From: Bacteroidota bacterium
Lineage (GTDB): Bacteria > Bacteroidota > Bacteroidia > Bacteroidales > FEN-979
DNA: 64,000 nt
NCBI GenBank assembly: GCA_026391805.1
Contig: JAPLDJ010000012.1
Coordinates: forward strand, 214,143 to 278,142
Direction: 5' to 3'
Part shown: positions 52,569 through 60,624 of the stretch, piece after piece
Numbering within the stretch: the first letter of the stretch is position 1
How the letters are laid out: every line of letters begins with the position of its first letter
Notes under the pieces: generated by a model
Databases searched by the model: none
What the model was told of the DNA's origin: nothing
What the model saw: only the letters and a program-made list of their open reading frames with translations
Position numbers and translations under genes: made by a program

Positions 52569-53567
52569 ATGGAAGAACATCCGAAGCCTGAAGAAAACAT
52601 GGATAAAAAGGAGAATGCACAGAACCCCGAGGGGGAACAACCGAAACAGACTTCGCGGCGAAAATTCATGAAAAACATCGGCCTGATCGGGGCAGGTGCC
52701 GTGGCAGGCGCCGGTGCCCTGTTTTCAGCGGATATTTTTGAGAAAGCCAAGAAAAAAGGTGGAAAAAAAGCCGTACTTCTTACCCAGGACAACAAACTTG
52801 TCGAGGTTGATTCACTGGAGATGAAGGCCCTGGAGAAATCCCCAGAAGAGCAGATGCAATTCAGGGGGCGTGAAGGGATCCCCGGCCGCCGGTGGATTTT
52901 TGTGATCGATCTTTCAAAGTGCCGCAATGCCCGTCAGTGCATCACTGCCTGCCAGTCTGCCCATCACCTCCGCCCCGAGCAGTTCCACATCAATACCCTG
53001 GAGATGCAGGAGAATCAGCATACCGCGCCCTATCACATGCCCAAGCCCTGCCAGCATTGCGACAATCCTCCCTGCGTGTCGGTCTGCCCGGTGGATGCAA
53101 CGTTCAAGCGTCCCGACGGCCCCGTGCTCATCGACAATGAACGGTGCATCGGCTGCCGCTTCTGCATTGCGGCATGTCCTTACTCGGCCCGATCCTTTAA
53201 CTGGATCAAGCCAAAGGATGATGACAAGGATAAGGAGCTGCCATATAATATCGAATTGAATATTCCGCAACGCATCGGCACGATCACGAAATGCCTCATG
53301 AGCTCCGACCGGCTGCGCGAAGGGAAACTTCCCTATTGTGTGTCTGCCTGTCCCAACGGTGTCTATTATTTCGGGGATGAGAATGAGGATGCAGTGACCA
53401 ACGGAACGACCAAGGAGACGGTCAGGCTCAGCACATTGCTTCGCGACAACGGGGCCTACCAATTGATGGAGGATCTCGGCACAAAGCCAAGGGTCTATTA
53501 CCTTCCCCCGAAGAACAGGCTATTCCCGTTTGAACCTTCAAAGGATGCAGAACCGAAAAAAATATGA
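52569..53567 (+). CDS. Tat-exported 4Fe-4S dicluster protein (NrfC/HybA/ActB-like)
   Basis: 332 residues. A twin-arginine signal (SRRKFMKNIG, Arg30-Arg31, then a Gly/Ala-rich hydrophobic stretch) follows an unusually long charged lead. Four cysteine clusters are visible: KCRNARQCITACQ (C-x5-C-x3-C, atypical), PCQHCDNPPCVSVCP, RCIGCRFCIAACP and the last with KCLMSS and YCVSACP. This arrangement fits NrfC/HybA/PsrB subunits that pass electrons between a membrane quinol-oxidising NrfD subunit and a periplasmic partner. The next gene, overlapping by four bases, is that NrfD. With a cytochrome c and oxidase behind, it may feed the oxidase. Confidence 0.88.
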   Translation: MEEHPKPEENMDKKENAQNPEGEQPKQTSRRKFMKNIGLIGAGAVAGAGALFSADIFEKAKKKGGKKAVLLTQDNKLVEVDSLEMKALEKSPEEQMQFRGREGIPGRRWIFVIDLSKCRNARQCITACQSAHHLRPEQFHINTLEMQENQHTAPYHMPKPCQHCDNPPCVSVCPVDATFKRPDGPVLIDNERCIGCRFCIAACPYSARSFNWIKPKDDDKDKELPYNIELNIPQRIGTITKCLMSSDRLREGKLPYCVSACPNGVYYFGDENEDAVTNGTTKETVRLSTLLRDNGAYQLMEDLGTKPRVYYLPPKNRLFPFEPSKDAEPKKI

Positions 53568-54886
53568 ACGGCATGGATGAAAAGAATGTTACGCTGGAGA
53601 AATTAACCGAAGACCTCACCTCCCACATCCGGATCAACCGTGGATTCGTGATCTGGATGGGATTCCTCATCATCGGGCTTTGTATTTGCCTTTACGCCTA
53701 CCTGCAGCAGCTCCGCTTCGGATTGGGTGTTGCCGGGATCCGTGATTATGTGAGCTGGGGTCTCTACCTTTCCAATTTTGTCTTCTTTGTTGCGACCAGC
53801 CTCATCGGGATGCTGATCAGCGGTGTGCTGGGACTCATCGGGATCAAATGGATTACCCCGCTGGCAAGGATCGCAGAAACCATTGCCGTCGCCTTTGCAG
53901 CGCTGGCCGGATTGGTCATCATCATGGACATGGGGCGTCCCGACCGTCTTGCCAACGTGTTTATCTATGGCCGGTTCCAATCACCCATCCTCTGGGATGT
54001 AAGCGTGGTTACAACCTATTTCGTCCTTAGCGCATTGCTCCTGTTCATTCCCCTGATCCCCGACATCGCATGGGTGAACCGGAAAACGGATCACCTCCCC
54101 GGCTGGCTGAAAAAGACATACAGTATACTTTCGCTCAACTGGACCGACACACCGGAGAAAAACAAGATCATCCAACGGTGCGTCAGGATCCTGCTCATCC
54201 TGATCATCCCTTCAGCCCTGGCTATACATACCGTCACATCCTGGCTTTTCGCAATGACCACCCGAGCCGGCTGGGACAGCACTCTTTTCGGCCCCTACTT
54301 TGTGACCGGTGCCTTTGTTTCGGGATCTTCCGCAGTGATCATCGCAATGTACTTCTTCAGGAAGAATTACAAACTGCACAATTATATTACTGATAAGCAT
54401 TTTAGTAAGATGGGGATCCTCCTGGGACTGGTGATGCTCGTTTACCTGTACGTTAACATCAACGAATTCCTTGTACCCGGCTATAAGCTGAAAACAGCTG
54501 ACGCGACCCACCTGCACGAACTTTTTGCAGGAAGGTTTGCCATCATGTTCTGGTTTGTTCAGATCGGCGGCCTGATCCTTCCGATCATCCTGCTCCTGTT
54601 CAACAGGATGCGAAAGCCGTTGCCGATGCTGTTCATCGCCCTGGCCGTCTTCATTGGCGCCTGGTTCAAGCGGTACATCATTGTCGTTCCAACACAGGAA
54701 CATCCCTTTCTCCCGATTCAGTATGTCCCTTATAACTTCAAATTCTATACACCCACCCTGCTTGAGATCGCGATCACGCTCTCCTCATTTTTCATGGCGC
54801 TGATCATCATTACGCTGGTGTCGAAATTTTTCCCGGTGATACCGATCAGGGAAACTGCGGTGGAGAGAGGACTTATTGAAGAATAA
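53564..54886 (+). CDS. nrfD: NrfD/PsrC-family polytopic quinol-oxidising subunit
   Basis: 440 residues with about ten predicted membrane helices (for example VIWMGFLIIGLCICLYAYL, AFAALAGLVIIMDMG, YFVLSALLLFIPLIPDI). The family, shared by polysulfide reductase PsrC and alternative complex III ActC/ActF, binds menaquinol. DMGRPDR after helix 3 and SWGLYL after helix 2 are conserved in the family. Start codon overlaps the 4Fe-4S gene stop (ATGA). It probably oxidises menaquinol and passes electrons via the FeS protein to the downstream cytochrome. The symbol marks the family only. Confidence 0.88.
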   Translation: MNGMDEKNVTLEKLTEDLTSHIRINRGFVIWMGFLIIGLCICLYAYLQQLRFGLGVAGIRDYVSWGLYLSNFVFFVATSLIGMLISGVLGLIGIKWITPLARIAETIAVAFAALAGLVIIMDMGRPDRLANVFIYGRFQSPILWDVSVVTTYFVLSALLLFIPLIPDIAWVNRKTDHLPGWLKKTYSILSLNWTDTPEKNKIIQRCVRILLILIIPSALAIHTVTSWLFAMTTRAGWDSTLFGPYFVTGAFVSGSSAVIIAMYFFRKNYKLHNYITDKHFSKMGILLGLVMLVYLYVNINEFLVPGYKLKTADATHLHELFAGRFAIMFWFVQIGGLILPIILLLFNRMRKPLPMLFIALAVFIGAWFKRYIIVVPTQEHPFLPIQYVPYNFKFYTPTLLEIAITLSSFFMALIIITLVSKFFPVIPIRETAVERGLIEE

Positions 54887-54935
54887 AGAAATGCAAAATG
54901 CAGCATGCAGGATTAGAAATGGATAATTATTCAAT

Positions 54936-55841
54936 ATGATGAAAAGATACTTTGTTGTTCTGTTTTTATTTCTTTTTGCAGGAAGGATTGGCAGTTTTGC
55001 GCAAACATCAACACCCTGGGTTGTTCCGGAAGAGGCAAAAGAAAAGGTCGCTCCCTTTAAATTCACTCCTGAGACAGTAAAGATTGGTGAAAGTGTGTTT
55101 CAGCGCACCTGTAAATCCTGTCACGGAGATCCGGGGAAGCAGAACTGGGCGAAGATCACTCCTCCCCCGGGTGATCCGGCATCCGCCAATTTCCAGGTTC
55201 AGACCGACGGGGAGATGTTCTACAGGATCAAAACCGGCAGGGCACCAATGCCGCAGTTCGGGAATATTCTGTCGGATGAAGAACGGTGGCAGGTGATCTC
55301 CTATGTCAGGAGCTTCAATCCCAATTATACCCAGCCTGCACCGTTGATAAGTATGGCAGCAGGGGCAAAAAAACTGAAGCTTTATATCTACCCAAATTAT
55401 AAGCTGAAAAAACTTTATGTTCTCTGCAACGAGATCACGAAAGAAAAAAAGGAGATCCCGGCAAAAGGAATTGAGATCCAGTTGAACGTCAAACGGTATT
55501 TCGGCACCCTTAAGCTCGGCGATCCAAAAACTACGAACGCCTCCGGTTTTGTCATGTATGACTTTCCGGCCGATCTTCCCGGGGGCACCCACGGGATCAT
55601 TGATCTTACCGCCCGGGTAAAAGATGAATCCGGGCTGCTCTTTTCCTCCGATGCAAATGCAAAACTGGCCATCGGAAAACCGGTTGTACTGAAGAGGCTG
55701 ACCGATGCGAGGGCCATGTGGTCGGTTCGCTCAAAAGCGCCTGTATGGCTGATCCTGACCTTCTCGCTCACGCTCATCACCGTCTGGGGCTTTATCATTT
55801 ACATTCTTCTCGCATTGCGGAAACTGAAATATTCATCCTGA
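54936..55841 (+). CDS. Monoheme cytochrome c with beta-sandwich domain and C-terminal membrane anchor
   Basis: 301 residues. A signal peptide (VVLFLFLFAGRIGSFA) precedes a class I cytochrome c domain (about 45-130): heme motif CKSCH (Cys59, Cys62, His63), with a candidate Met ligand in APMPQFGNILSDEE. Residues about 150-265 look like an Ig- or carboxypeptidase-regulatory-like beta domain (LKLYIYPNYKLKK, AKGIEIQLNVKRYFG). A helix at about 272-294 anchors the C-terminus in the inner membrane. It is placed to carry electrons from the FeS-NrfD pair to the caa3-type oxidase. The architecture is unusual. Confidence 0.85.
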   Translation: MMKRYFVVLFLFLFAGRIGSFAQTSTPWVVPEEAKEKVAPFKFTPETVKIGESVFQRTCKSCHGDPGKQNWAKITPPPGDPASANFQVQTDGEMFYRIKTGRAPMPQFGNILSDEERWQVISYVRSFNPNYTQPAPLISMAAGAKKLKLYIYPNYKLKKLYVLCNEITKEKKEIPAKGIEIQLNVKRYFGTLKLGDPKTTNASGFVMYDFPADLPGGTHGIIDLTARVKDESGLLFSSDANAKLAIGKPVVLKRLTDARAMWSVRSKAPVWLILTFSLTLITVWGFIIYILLALRKLKYSS

Positions 55842-55865
55842 TCTGAATTAAAATTGTATATTATT

Positions 55866-56678
55866 ATGCGACTCAAACTGATCATGCTGATACTCCTGGC
55901 AGGAATGCTGGGATCAGCCGGAATGAAGAGTAAGGCACAGGGTGTTGCCGACACGGTTGCGGTGGGGATTGTTGAACACCTCGACAGCATTATCCCCGGC
56001 GGACTTACTTTCAGGGATGAGGCCAACAAGCTGGTGAACCTGAATGATCTGATCCATAAGCCGACCATCCTTTCACTGGTCTATTTCGACTGCCCGGGGA
56101 TCTGTCCGGCAATCCTTTCCAGCGTGGCAAATTCAGTAAAGAAGCTGAACATGCAGCTCGGACGGGAATACCAGGTCGTAACGGTCAGTTTTAATGAGCA
56201 GGATACTCCTGAGAAGGCCATGGATAAAAAGAATGCCTTCCTTGATGAGAAAAGCAAACCCTATGCGCAATACTGGTCATACCTGACCGGCGACAGCGCA
56301 AACATCCATGCCCTGACGAATGCCGCGGGTTATAAGTTCATCCGTGCAGGAAATGATTTCATCCATCCGAGCTGCATCATCATCCTCAGTCCGGAACGGA
56401 AGATAACCCGGTATCTTTATGGAACGGTCTACCTGCCGTTTGATGTTAAGATGGCGCTGATCGAGGCACAGAAAGGACTTTCACGTCCCACCATCAACCG
56501 GGTGCTTGATTTCTGCTTCTCCTACGACCCTGCGGGAAGGCGCTATACGCTTGCCGTTACACAAGTCGCCGGCACCATCATCATTTTTCTTGCACTCGTA
56601 TTATTTATCTCTTTATTGATCCGATCATCAAGGAAAAAATCAAAATCAAAGAAATCAGCTGATCCATACCACAATTAA
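55866..56678 (+). CDS. SCO family copper chaperone
   Basis: 270 residues from ATG 55866; a TTG at 55854 is also in frame. Signal or anchor helix at about 4-20. The thioredoxin-like domain contains the copper site CPGIC (FDCPGICPAIL) and a conserved His in IHPSCIIIL-type context. A C-terminal membrane helix (about 232-258) ends in a Lys/Ser-rich tail, so the protein may be anchored at both ends. SCO proteins metallate the CuA site of oxidase subunit II, encoded downstream. It is 15 bases before the subunit I gene. Confidence 0.9.
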   Translation: MRLKLIMLILLAGMLGSAGMKSKAQGVADTVAVGIVEHLDSIIPGGLTFRDEANKLVNLNDLIHKPTILSLVYFDCPGICPAILSSVANSVKKLNMQLGREYQVVTVSFNEQDTPEKAMDKKNAFLDEKSKPYAQYWSYLTGDSANIHALTNAAGYKFIRAGNDFIHPSCIIILSPERKITRYLYGTVYLPFDVKMALIEAQKGLSRPTINRVLDFCFSYDPAGRRYTLAVTQVAGTIIIFLALVLFISLLIRSSRKKSKSKKSADPYHN

Positions 56679-56693
56679 TACTATATTCCATCC

Positions 56694-58172
56694 ATGAGTG
56701 AGAACACACATCTTCATGAAGAACCCAGCTACCTGGTAGATACAGGAAAACGGAAGGGAATCCTCGCCTGGCTTACAACGATCGACCACAAGCGGATTGC
56801 ACTGCTCTACCTCTGGTCCATCATGGTATTTTTTATTGTCGGAGGGATCCTCGGCGAGACCATGCGTACCGAGCTGTACAAGCCCGGCCAGCAGTTTTAC
56901 GGTCCACAGACCTACAATGCCATCTTTACCCTGCACGGGCTGATCATGATCTTCCTGATCGTGATCCCGGGGCTGACCGTCGTATTCGGCAACTTCGTCA
57001 TGCCGATCATGATCGGCGCCAACGACGTGGCGTTTCCAAGGCTGAACCTGTTCACCTGGTACCTGTACATCCTTGGGGCAGCGATCGTGGTCGTCTCCCA
57101 GTTTACCGGTGACGGGCCTCCCGATACCGGCTGGACTTTTTACGCGCCCTACAGTACGCAAACTCCCCTGCTTCCCTGGGCCATTTATGCCACCGCCTGG
57201 ATCCAGATCCTTGCCACACCGGTGATCGGCATCACCCTGCTGATGATCATTGCAGAACGGACCTTCCACATCGGCTTCTTTGATCCTGCACTGGGCGGGG
57301 ATCCGGTCCTTTACCAGCACCTGTTCTGGATCTACTCCCACCCGGCCGTGTACATCATGATCCTCCCGGCCATGGGCGTCATTACCGAGATCATCCCAAC
57401 CTTCTGCCAGAAGCAGATCTACGGGTATAAAGCCATTGCGATCTCGAGCCTTGCCATTGCAGGCGTCGGATATTTTGTATGGGGTCATCACATGTTCACA
57501 TCAGGAATGAGCAAGGAAGCCATCTGGCTTTTCTCCATCCTCACTTTCCTCGTTGCTGTTCCGAGCGCCATCAAGGTTTTCAACTGGGTGGCCACGATGT
57601 ACAAAGGATCCATCGACCTGAAACCGCCGCTGCTTTACGCCATTGCCTTTATTTTCCTCTTCATGATCGGTGGATTTACCGGTCTCGTGCAGGGAGCGCT
57701 GGCCACCGATATCCAGGTGCACGACACAGCCTTTATTGTAGCCCATTTCCATTACATCATCTTCGGGGGCGTCGGGTTTGCATTCCTGGGGGCCATCCAT
57801 TACTGGTACCCGAAAATGTTCGGCAGGATGTACAGCAACCGGATTGCCAACATCGCCTGGGGCTTTCTGTTCGCCGGCTTCAACCTGCTGTATTTTCCGC
57901 AGTTCATCATCGGGCTCGAAGGAATGCCGCGGAGGTATTTTGATTACCTGCCCCAATTCACTACCGCTCAGCAGATCTCAACATGGGGTGGTTATATTCT
58001 AGCGATCGGAATGATCATCATGATTGTAAACCTTTTCCGCAAGAAGGGAGAAAAAGCAACAGCAAACCCATGGGGAGGAAAAACCCTGGAATGGACACTG
58101 CCCTCACCCCCGCCGATGGAGAATTTTACCACTCCGCCGGTGGTGCCGGAGAAGCCGTACAACTATGATTAG
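56694..58172 (+). CDS. ctaD: Cytochrome c oxidase subunit I, type A2 (caa3-like)
   Basis: 492 residues, about 12 helices. Ligands are visible: heme a His in TLHGLIMIF, CuB His and cross-linked Tyr in WIYSHPAVYIMILP, CuB His pair in WGHHMFTSG, heme a3/a His in VAHFHYIIFGG. The D-channel Glu of A1 oxidases (HPEVY) is replaced by Ala, with the Tyr-Ser pair before His, the signature of A2 oxidases such as Thermus caa3. It reduces oxygen and pumps protons. No ctaC precedes it; subunit II is three genes downstream. Confidence 0.96.
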   Translation: MSENTHLHEEPSYLVDTGKRKGILAWLTTIDHKRIALLYLWSIMVFFIVGGILGETMRTELYKPGQQFYGPQTYNAIFTLHGLIMIFLIVIPGLTVVFGNFVMPIMIGANDVAFPRLNLFTWYLYILGAAIVVVSQFTGDGPPDTGWTFYAPYSTQTPLLPWAIYATAWIQILATPVIGITLLMIIAERTFHIGFFDPALGGDPVLYQHLFWIYSHPAVYIMILPAMGVITEIIPTFCQKQIYGYKAIAISSLAIAGVGYFVWGHHMFTSGMSKEAIWLFSILTFLVAVPSAIKVFNWVATMYKGSIDLKPPLLYAIAFIFLFMIGGFTGLVQGALATDIQVHDTAFIVAHFHYIIFGGVGFAFLGAIHYWYPKMFGRMYSNRIANIAWGFLFAGFNLLYFPQFIIGLEGMPRRYFDYLPQFTTAQQISTWGGYILAIGMIIMIVNLFRKKGEKATANPWGGKTLEWTLPSPPPMENFTTPPVVPEKPYNYD

Positions 58173-58484
58173 TTAGAGGTCAGAGGTCAGAGGTCGGAGG
58201 TCTGAGGTCAGAGGACTGATATAATTCTGTGTAATCCCTGCCTGCGGCCCGCCTGCCGGCGAGGCAGGCAGGCAGGTGTGAAATCTGTGGTAAAAACAAA
58301 TAGCGAAGTAGCGAAAATGAAGATGGAGAATGGAAAATGGAAAACTGTTATTCTGTGAAAAATCCGTGAAAATCCGTGTAAATCTGTGGTAAAAAAAATT
58401 ACACGAAAATCCACGACGCCTGCCTGCCGGCAGGCAGGAAGACACGAAGGTCACGAAATAAATCGTAAACCGTAAATCGTAAAT
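58173..58484. repeat. Repeat mosaic between oxidase subunits I and III
   Basis: No gene. In order: GAGGTCA heptamers (58174-58216); the inverted copy of the 58-bp palindromic element (58233-58290); TAGCGAAA units (58299-58320); ATGGAAA/ATGGAGA units (58320-58345); AATCCGTG/AATCTGTG units (58348-58392); a perfect 20-bp palindrome with arms cctgcctgcc (58419-58438); cacgaag/tcacgaa units; and CGTAAAT heptamers (58464-58484) that run into the ATG. Confidence 0.85.
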
Positions 58485-59090
58485 ATGAATCAAATATCTA
58501 TTCCAAGGGACGATGAAGGCGCTAAACTCGGGATGTGGATCTTTATCTTTACAGAGATCCTCCTGTTCGGCGGCTTATTTCTTGTATATGCGGTGATGCG
58601 GCAGAGGAATCCTGACGATTTTCACCATGCCTCTCAGCAGCTCAATACATTTATAGGGGCGCTGAATACAGTCGTGCTGCTGGCAAGCAGTATGTCAATT
58701 GCGATGTCGATATCCGCCGTTCAGAAGAAAGACAAGCGCATGGCGACGATCCTCATCAGCATTACGCTGCTCTGCGCCGTGATCTTCCTCGTCAACAAAT
58801 ATTTTGAATGGGGCCATAAGATATCCATTTCCCTCTACCCGGGAACCGACCTGATGAAAGAACTGAGTCACGGATATGTTCTCTTTTTCAGCCTCTATTT
58901 TTTCATGACCGGCCTGCACATGCTTCACCTGGTGGTCGGTGCGGTAATACTCATTGTTGCACTGGTCAAGGTAAGGATGGGACTGATCAATGAAGGCAGT
59001 TACATGCTGCTCGAAAACGGAGCGCTTTACTGGCACCTGGTGGATCTGATATGGATCTTCCTGTTCCCTCTGCTTTATCTTGTTACATAA
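58485..59090 (+). CDS. ctaE: Cytochrome c oxidase subunit III
   Basis: 201 residues with five helices, the short form found in caa3-type oxidases. Conserved features include GMWIFIFTEILLFGGLFLVY at the N-terminus and the HMLHLVVG segment; YWHLVDLIWIFLFPLLYL is the terminal helix. It stabilises subunit I. It starts directly after CGTAAAT repeats. A further repeat cassette follows before subunit IV. Confidence 0.93.
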   Translation: MNQISIPRDDEGAKLGMWIFIFTEILLFGGLFLVYAVMRQRNPDDFHHASQQLNTFIGALNTVVLLASSMSIAMSISAVQKKDKRMATILISITLLCAVIFLVNKYFEWGHKISISLYPGTDLMKELSHGYVLFFSLYFFMTGLHMLHLVVGAVILIVALVKVRMGLINEGSYMLLENGALYWHLVDLIWIFLFPLLYLVT

Positions 59091-59100
59091 TAATAAGTAT

Positions 59101-59247
59101 CGAAAAGCGAAAAGCGAGTAGCGAAACTTTGAAAAGTCATATTTCATATGTCATAGGTCATAAGTCAGTAGTCGTAGTATATTTTCTGTGACAAATCTGT
59201 GTAATCTGTGAAATCTGTGGTGAAAAATAAAAAATCGTAAATCGTAA
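59101..59247. repeat. Repeat leader cassette, copy 1 (before subunit IV)
   Basis: Ordered blocks: GCGAAAA units (59101-59126), TCATATG/TCATAGG heptamers (59143-59165), tagtcgtag, attttctgtgac, then AATCTGTG units (59190-59224) and ATCGTAAATCGTAAAG (59231-59247). The same blocks, in the same order, recur before subunit II. Confidence 0.85.
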
Positions 59248-59251
59248 AGAA

Positions 59252-59539
59252 ATGGTGGATTCAGAAGTAAAACATATCACAGGATATCCGGTCTACGGAA
59301 AGGTATTAATTGTATTGCTGGTGCTGACAATCCTGACCATTGTCATCCCGTCGCTGAATCTTACTGCGGCAACCGTGTTGATCGCCCTTTTACTTGCCTC
59401 AACAAAGGCGGGAATTGTCATGACTTATTTCATGCACCTTAAAATGGAAAACCTCCTGCTCAGGATCCTTGTGATCATGGTGCTGGGGATCTATGCTTCG
59501 GTCATCCTGCTGACGTTTGCGGATTACGTTTTCAGATAA
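59252..59539 (+). CDS. Cytochrome c oxidase subunit IV family protein
   Basis: 95 residues with three helices, typical of the small subunit IV of Bacteroidota caa3 oxidases (YGKVLIVLLVLTILTIVIPS; ALLLASTKAGIVMTYFMHLKME; LLRILVIMVLGIYASVILLT). MTYFMHLKME is the family signature. Probably supports assembly of subunits I and III. It lies between two copies of a repeat cassette. Confidence 0.87.
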   Translation: MVDSEVKHITGYPVYGKVLIVLLVLTILTIVIPSLNLTAATVLIALLLASTKAGIVMTYFMHLKMENLLLRILVIMVLGIYASVILLTFADYVFR

Positions 59540-59545
59540 AATAAA

Positions 59546-59700
59546 TAGCGAAAAGCGAAATAGCGAGATAGCGAAATTGTGAAGAGTCATATGTCATACG
59601 TCATACGTCATAAGTAAATAGTCGAAGTAAATTTTCTGTGACTAATCTGTGAAAATTTGTGAAAATCTGTGGTGAATAATTAAATAATCGTAAATCATAA
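59546..59700. repeat. Repeat leader cassette, copy 2 (before subunit II)
   Basis: Same block order as the cassette at 59101: AGCGAAAA units (59546-59577), TCATATG/TCATACG heptamers (59586-59612), tagtcgaagta, attttctgtgac, AATCTGTG-like units (59640-59674), then ATCGTAAATCAT (59686-59697). Unit numbers differ between the copies. Confidence 0.85.
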
Positions 59701-59710
59701 TTCTCCCTAT

Positions 59711-60622
59711 ATGAATACCGGCGCATCAAATTTTGTTGAAGGAGTAGATTGGGTTTTTAAGCTGCTTTTCGGGATCAGTGCTTTCTTTCTGATCGTGATC
59801 ACTGCGATGATGATCTTTTTTGTCATCCGTTACAACCGGAAAAGGCATCCGAAAGCTGTCCAGATCAAGGATAACATGGCACTGGAGATCACCTGGATCA
59901 CCATCCCCGTGATCATCGTTCTGTTCCTGTTCTACTATGGATTTTCCGCATTCCAGCCCATGATCTGGGTTCCGAAGGATGCCATGAAGGTAAAGGTGAT
60001 CGGGAAGATGTGGCAATGGAGTTTTGAGTACCCCGGCAACAAGGTGGCAGATACACTCGTACTTCCCCTGAACAGGCCTGTTAAGCTGGACCTGGTTTCA
60101 GTGGATGTCATCCATGGTTTCTCCATTCCTGCATTCAGGGTCAAGGAGGATGTGGTTCCGGGGAAGAACAACTACATGTGGTTCACGCCCCAGCAGACAG
60201 GCAATTTTGAGATCTTCTGTACTGCTTATTGCGGCGTTCGTCATTCTTACATGGGAACAAAAGTCAGGGTGGTTACTCCCCGTCAGTACGATCAATGGCT
60301 GGCCTCGGTGAAGGTTGCATCAGAAGAACCCGGGGGACTCCAGGTACTGAAGAAAAATGCATGCACCGGGTGTCATTCGCTCGACGGTTCAAAGCTGGTC
60401 AGCGCTTCGTTCAAAGGATTGTATGGAAAAACCGAGACTGTTGTGACCAACGGAACCGAACGGAAAGTGAAGGTGGACGATGAATACATCACCACTTCGA
60501 TCTATGAACCTGACAAGGACCTCGTTTCCGGATACTCCAAAGGAATCATGAAGAGCTACAAAGGCATCGTCAAGGAAGACGAAGCAAAAATGATCATTGA
60601 ATACCTGAAAACCCTTAAATAA
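59711..60622 (+). CDS. ctaC: Cytochrome c oxidase subunit II fused to cytochrome c (caa3-type)
   Basis: 303 residues. Two N-terminal helices (about 14-40 and 55-80) precede the cupredoxin domain, with the CuA ligands His in DVIHGFSIPAF and CTAYCGVRHSYM (Cys, Cys, His, Met). A C-terminal cytochrome c domain (about 205-303) has the heme motif CTGCHS and ends at LKTLK. The fused cytochrome accepts electrons, perhaps from the anchored cytochrome at 54936. There is no signal peptide. Its position after subunits I, III and IV is unusual; heme O synthase follows within three bases. Confidence 0.95.
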   Translation: MNTGASNFVEGVDWVFKLLFGISAFFLIVITAMMIFFVIRYNRKRHPKAVQIKDNMALEITWITIPVIIVLFLFYYGFSAFQPMIWVPKDAMKVKVIGKMWQWSFEYPGNKVADTLVLPLNRPVKLDLVSVDVIHGFSIPAFRVKEDVVPGKNNYMWFTPQQTGNFEIFCTAYCGVRHSYMGTKVRVVTPRQYDQWLASVKVASEEPGGLQVLKKNACTGCHSLDGSKLVSASFKGLYGKTETVVTNGTERKVKVDDEYITTSIYEPDKDLVSGYSKGIMKSYKGIVKEDEAKMIIEYLKTLK

Positions 60623-60624
60623 TT

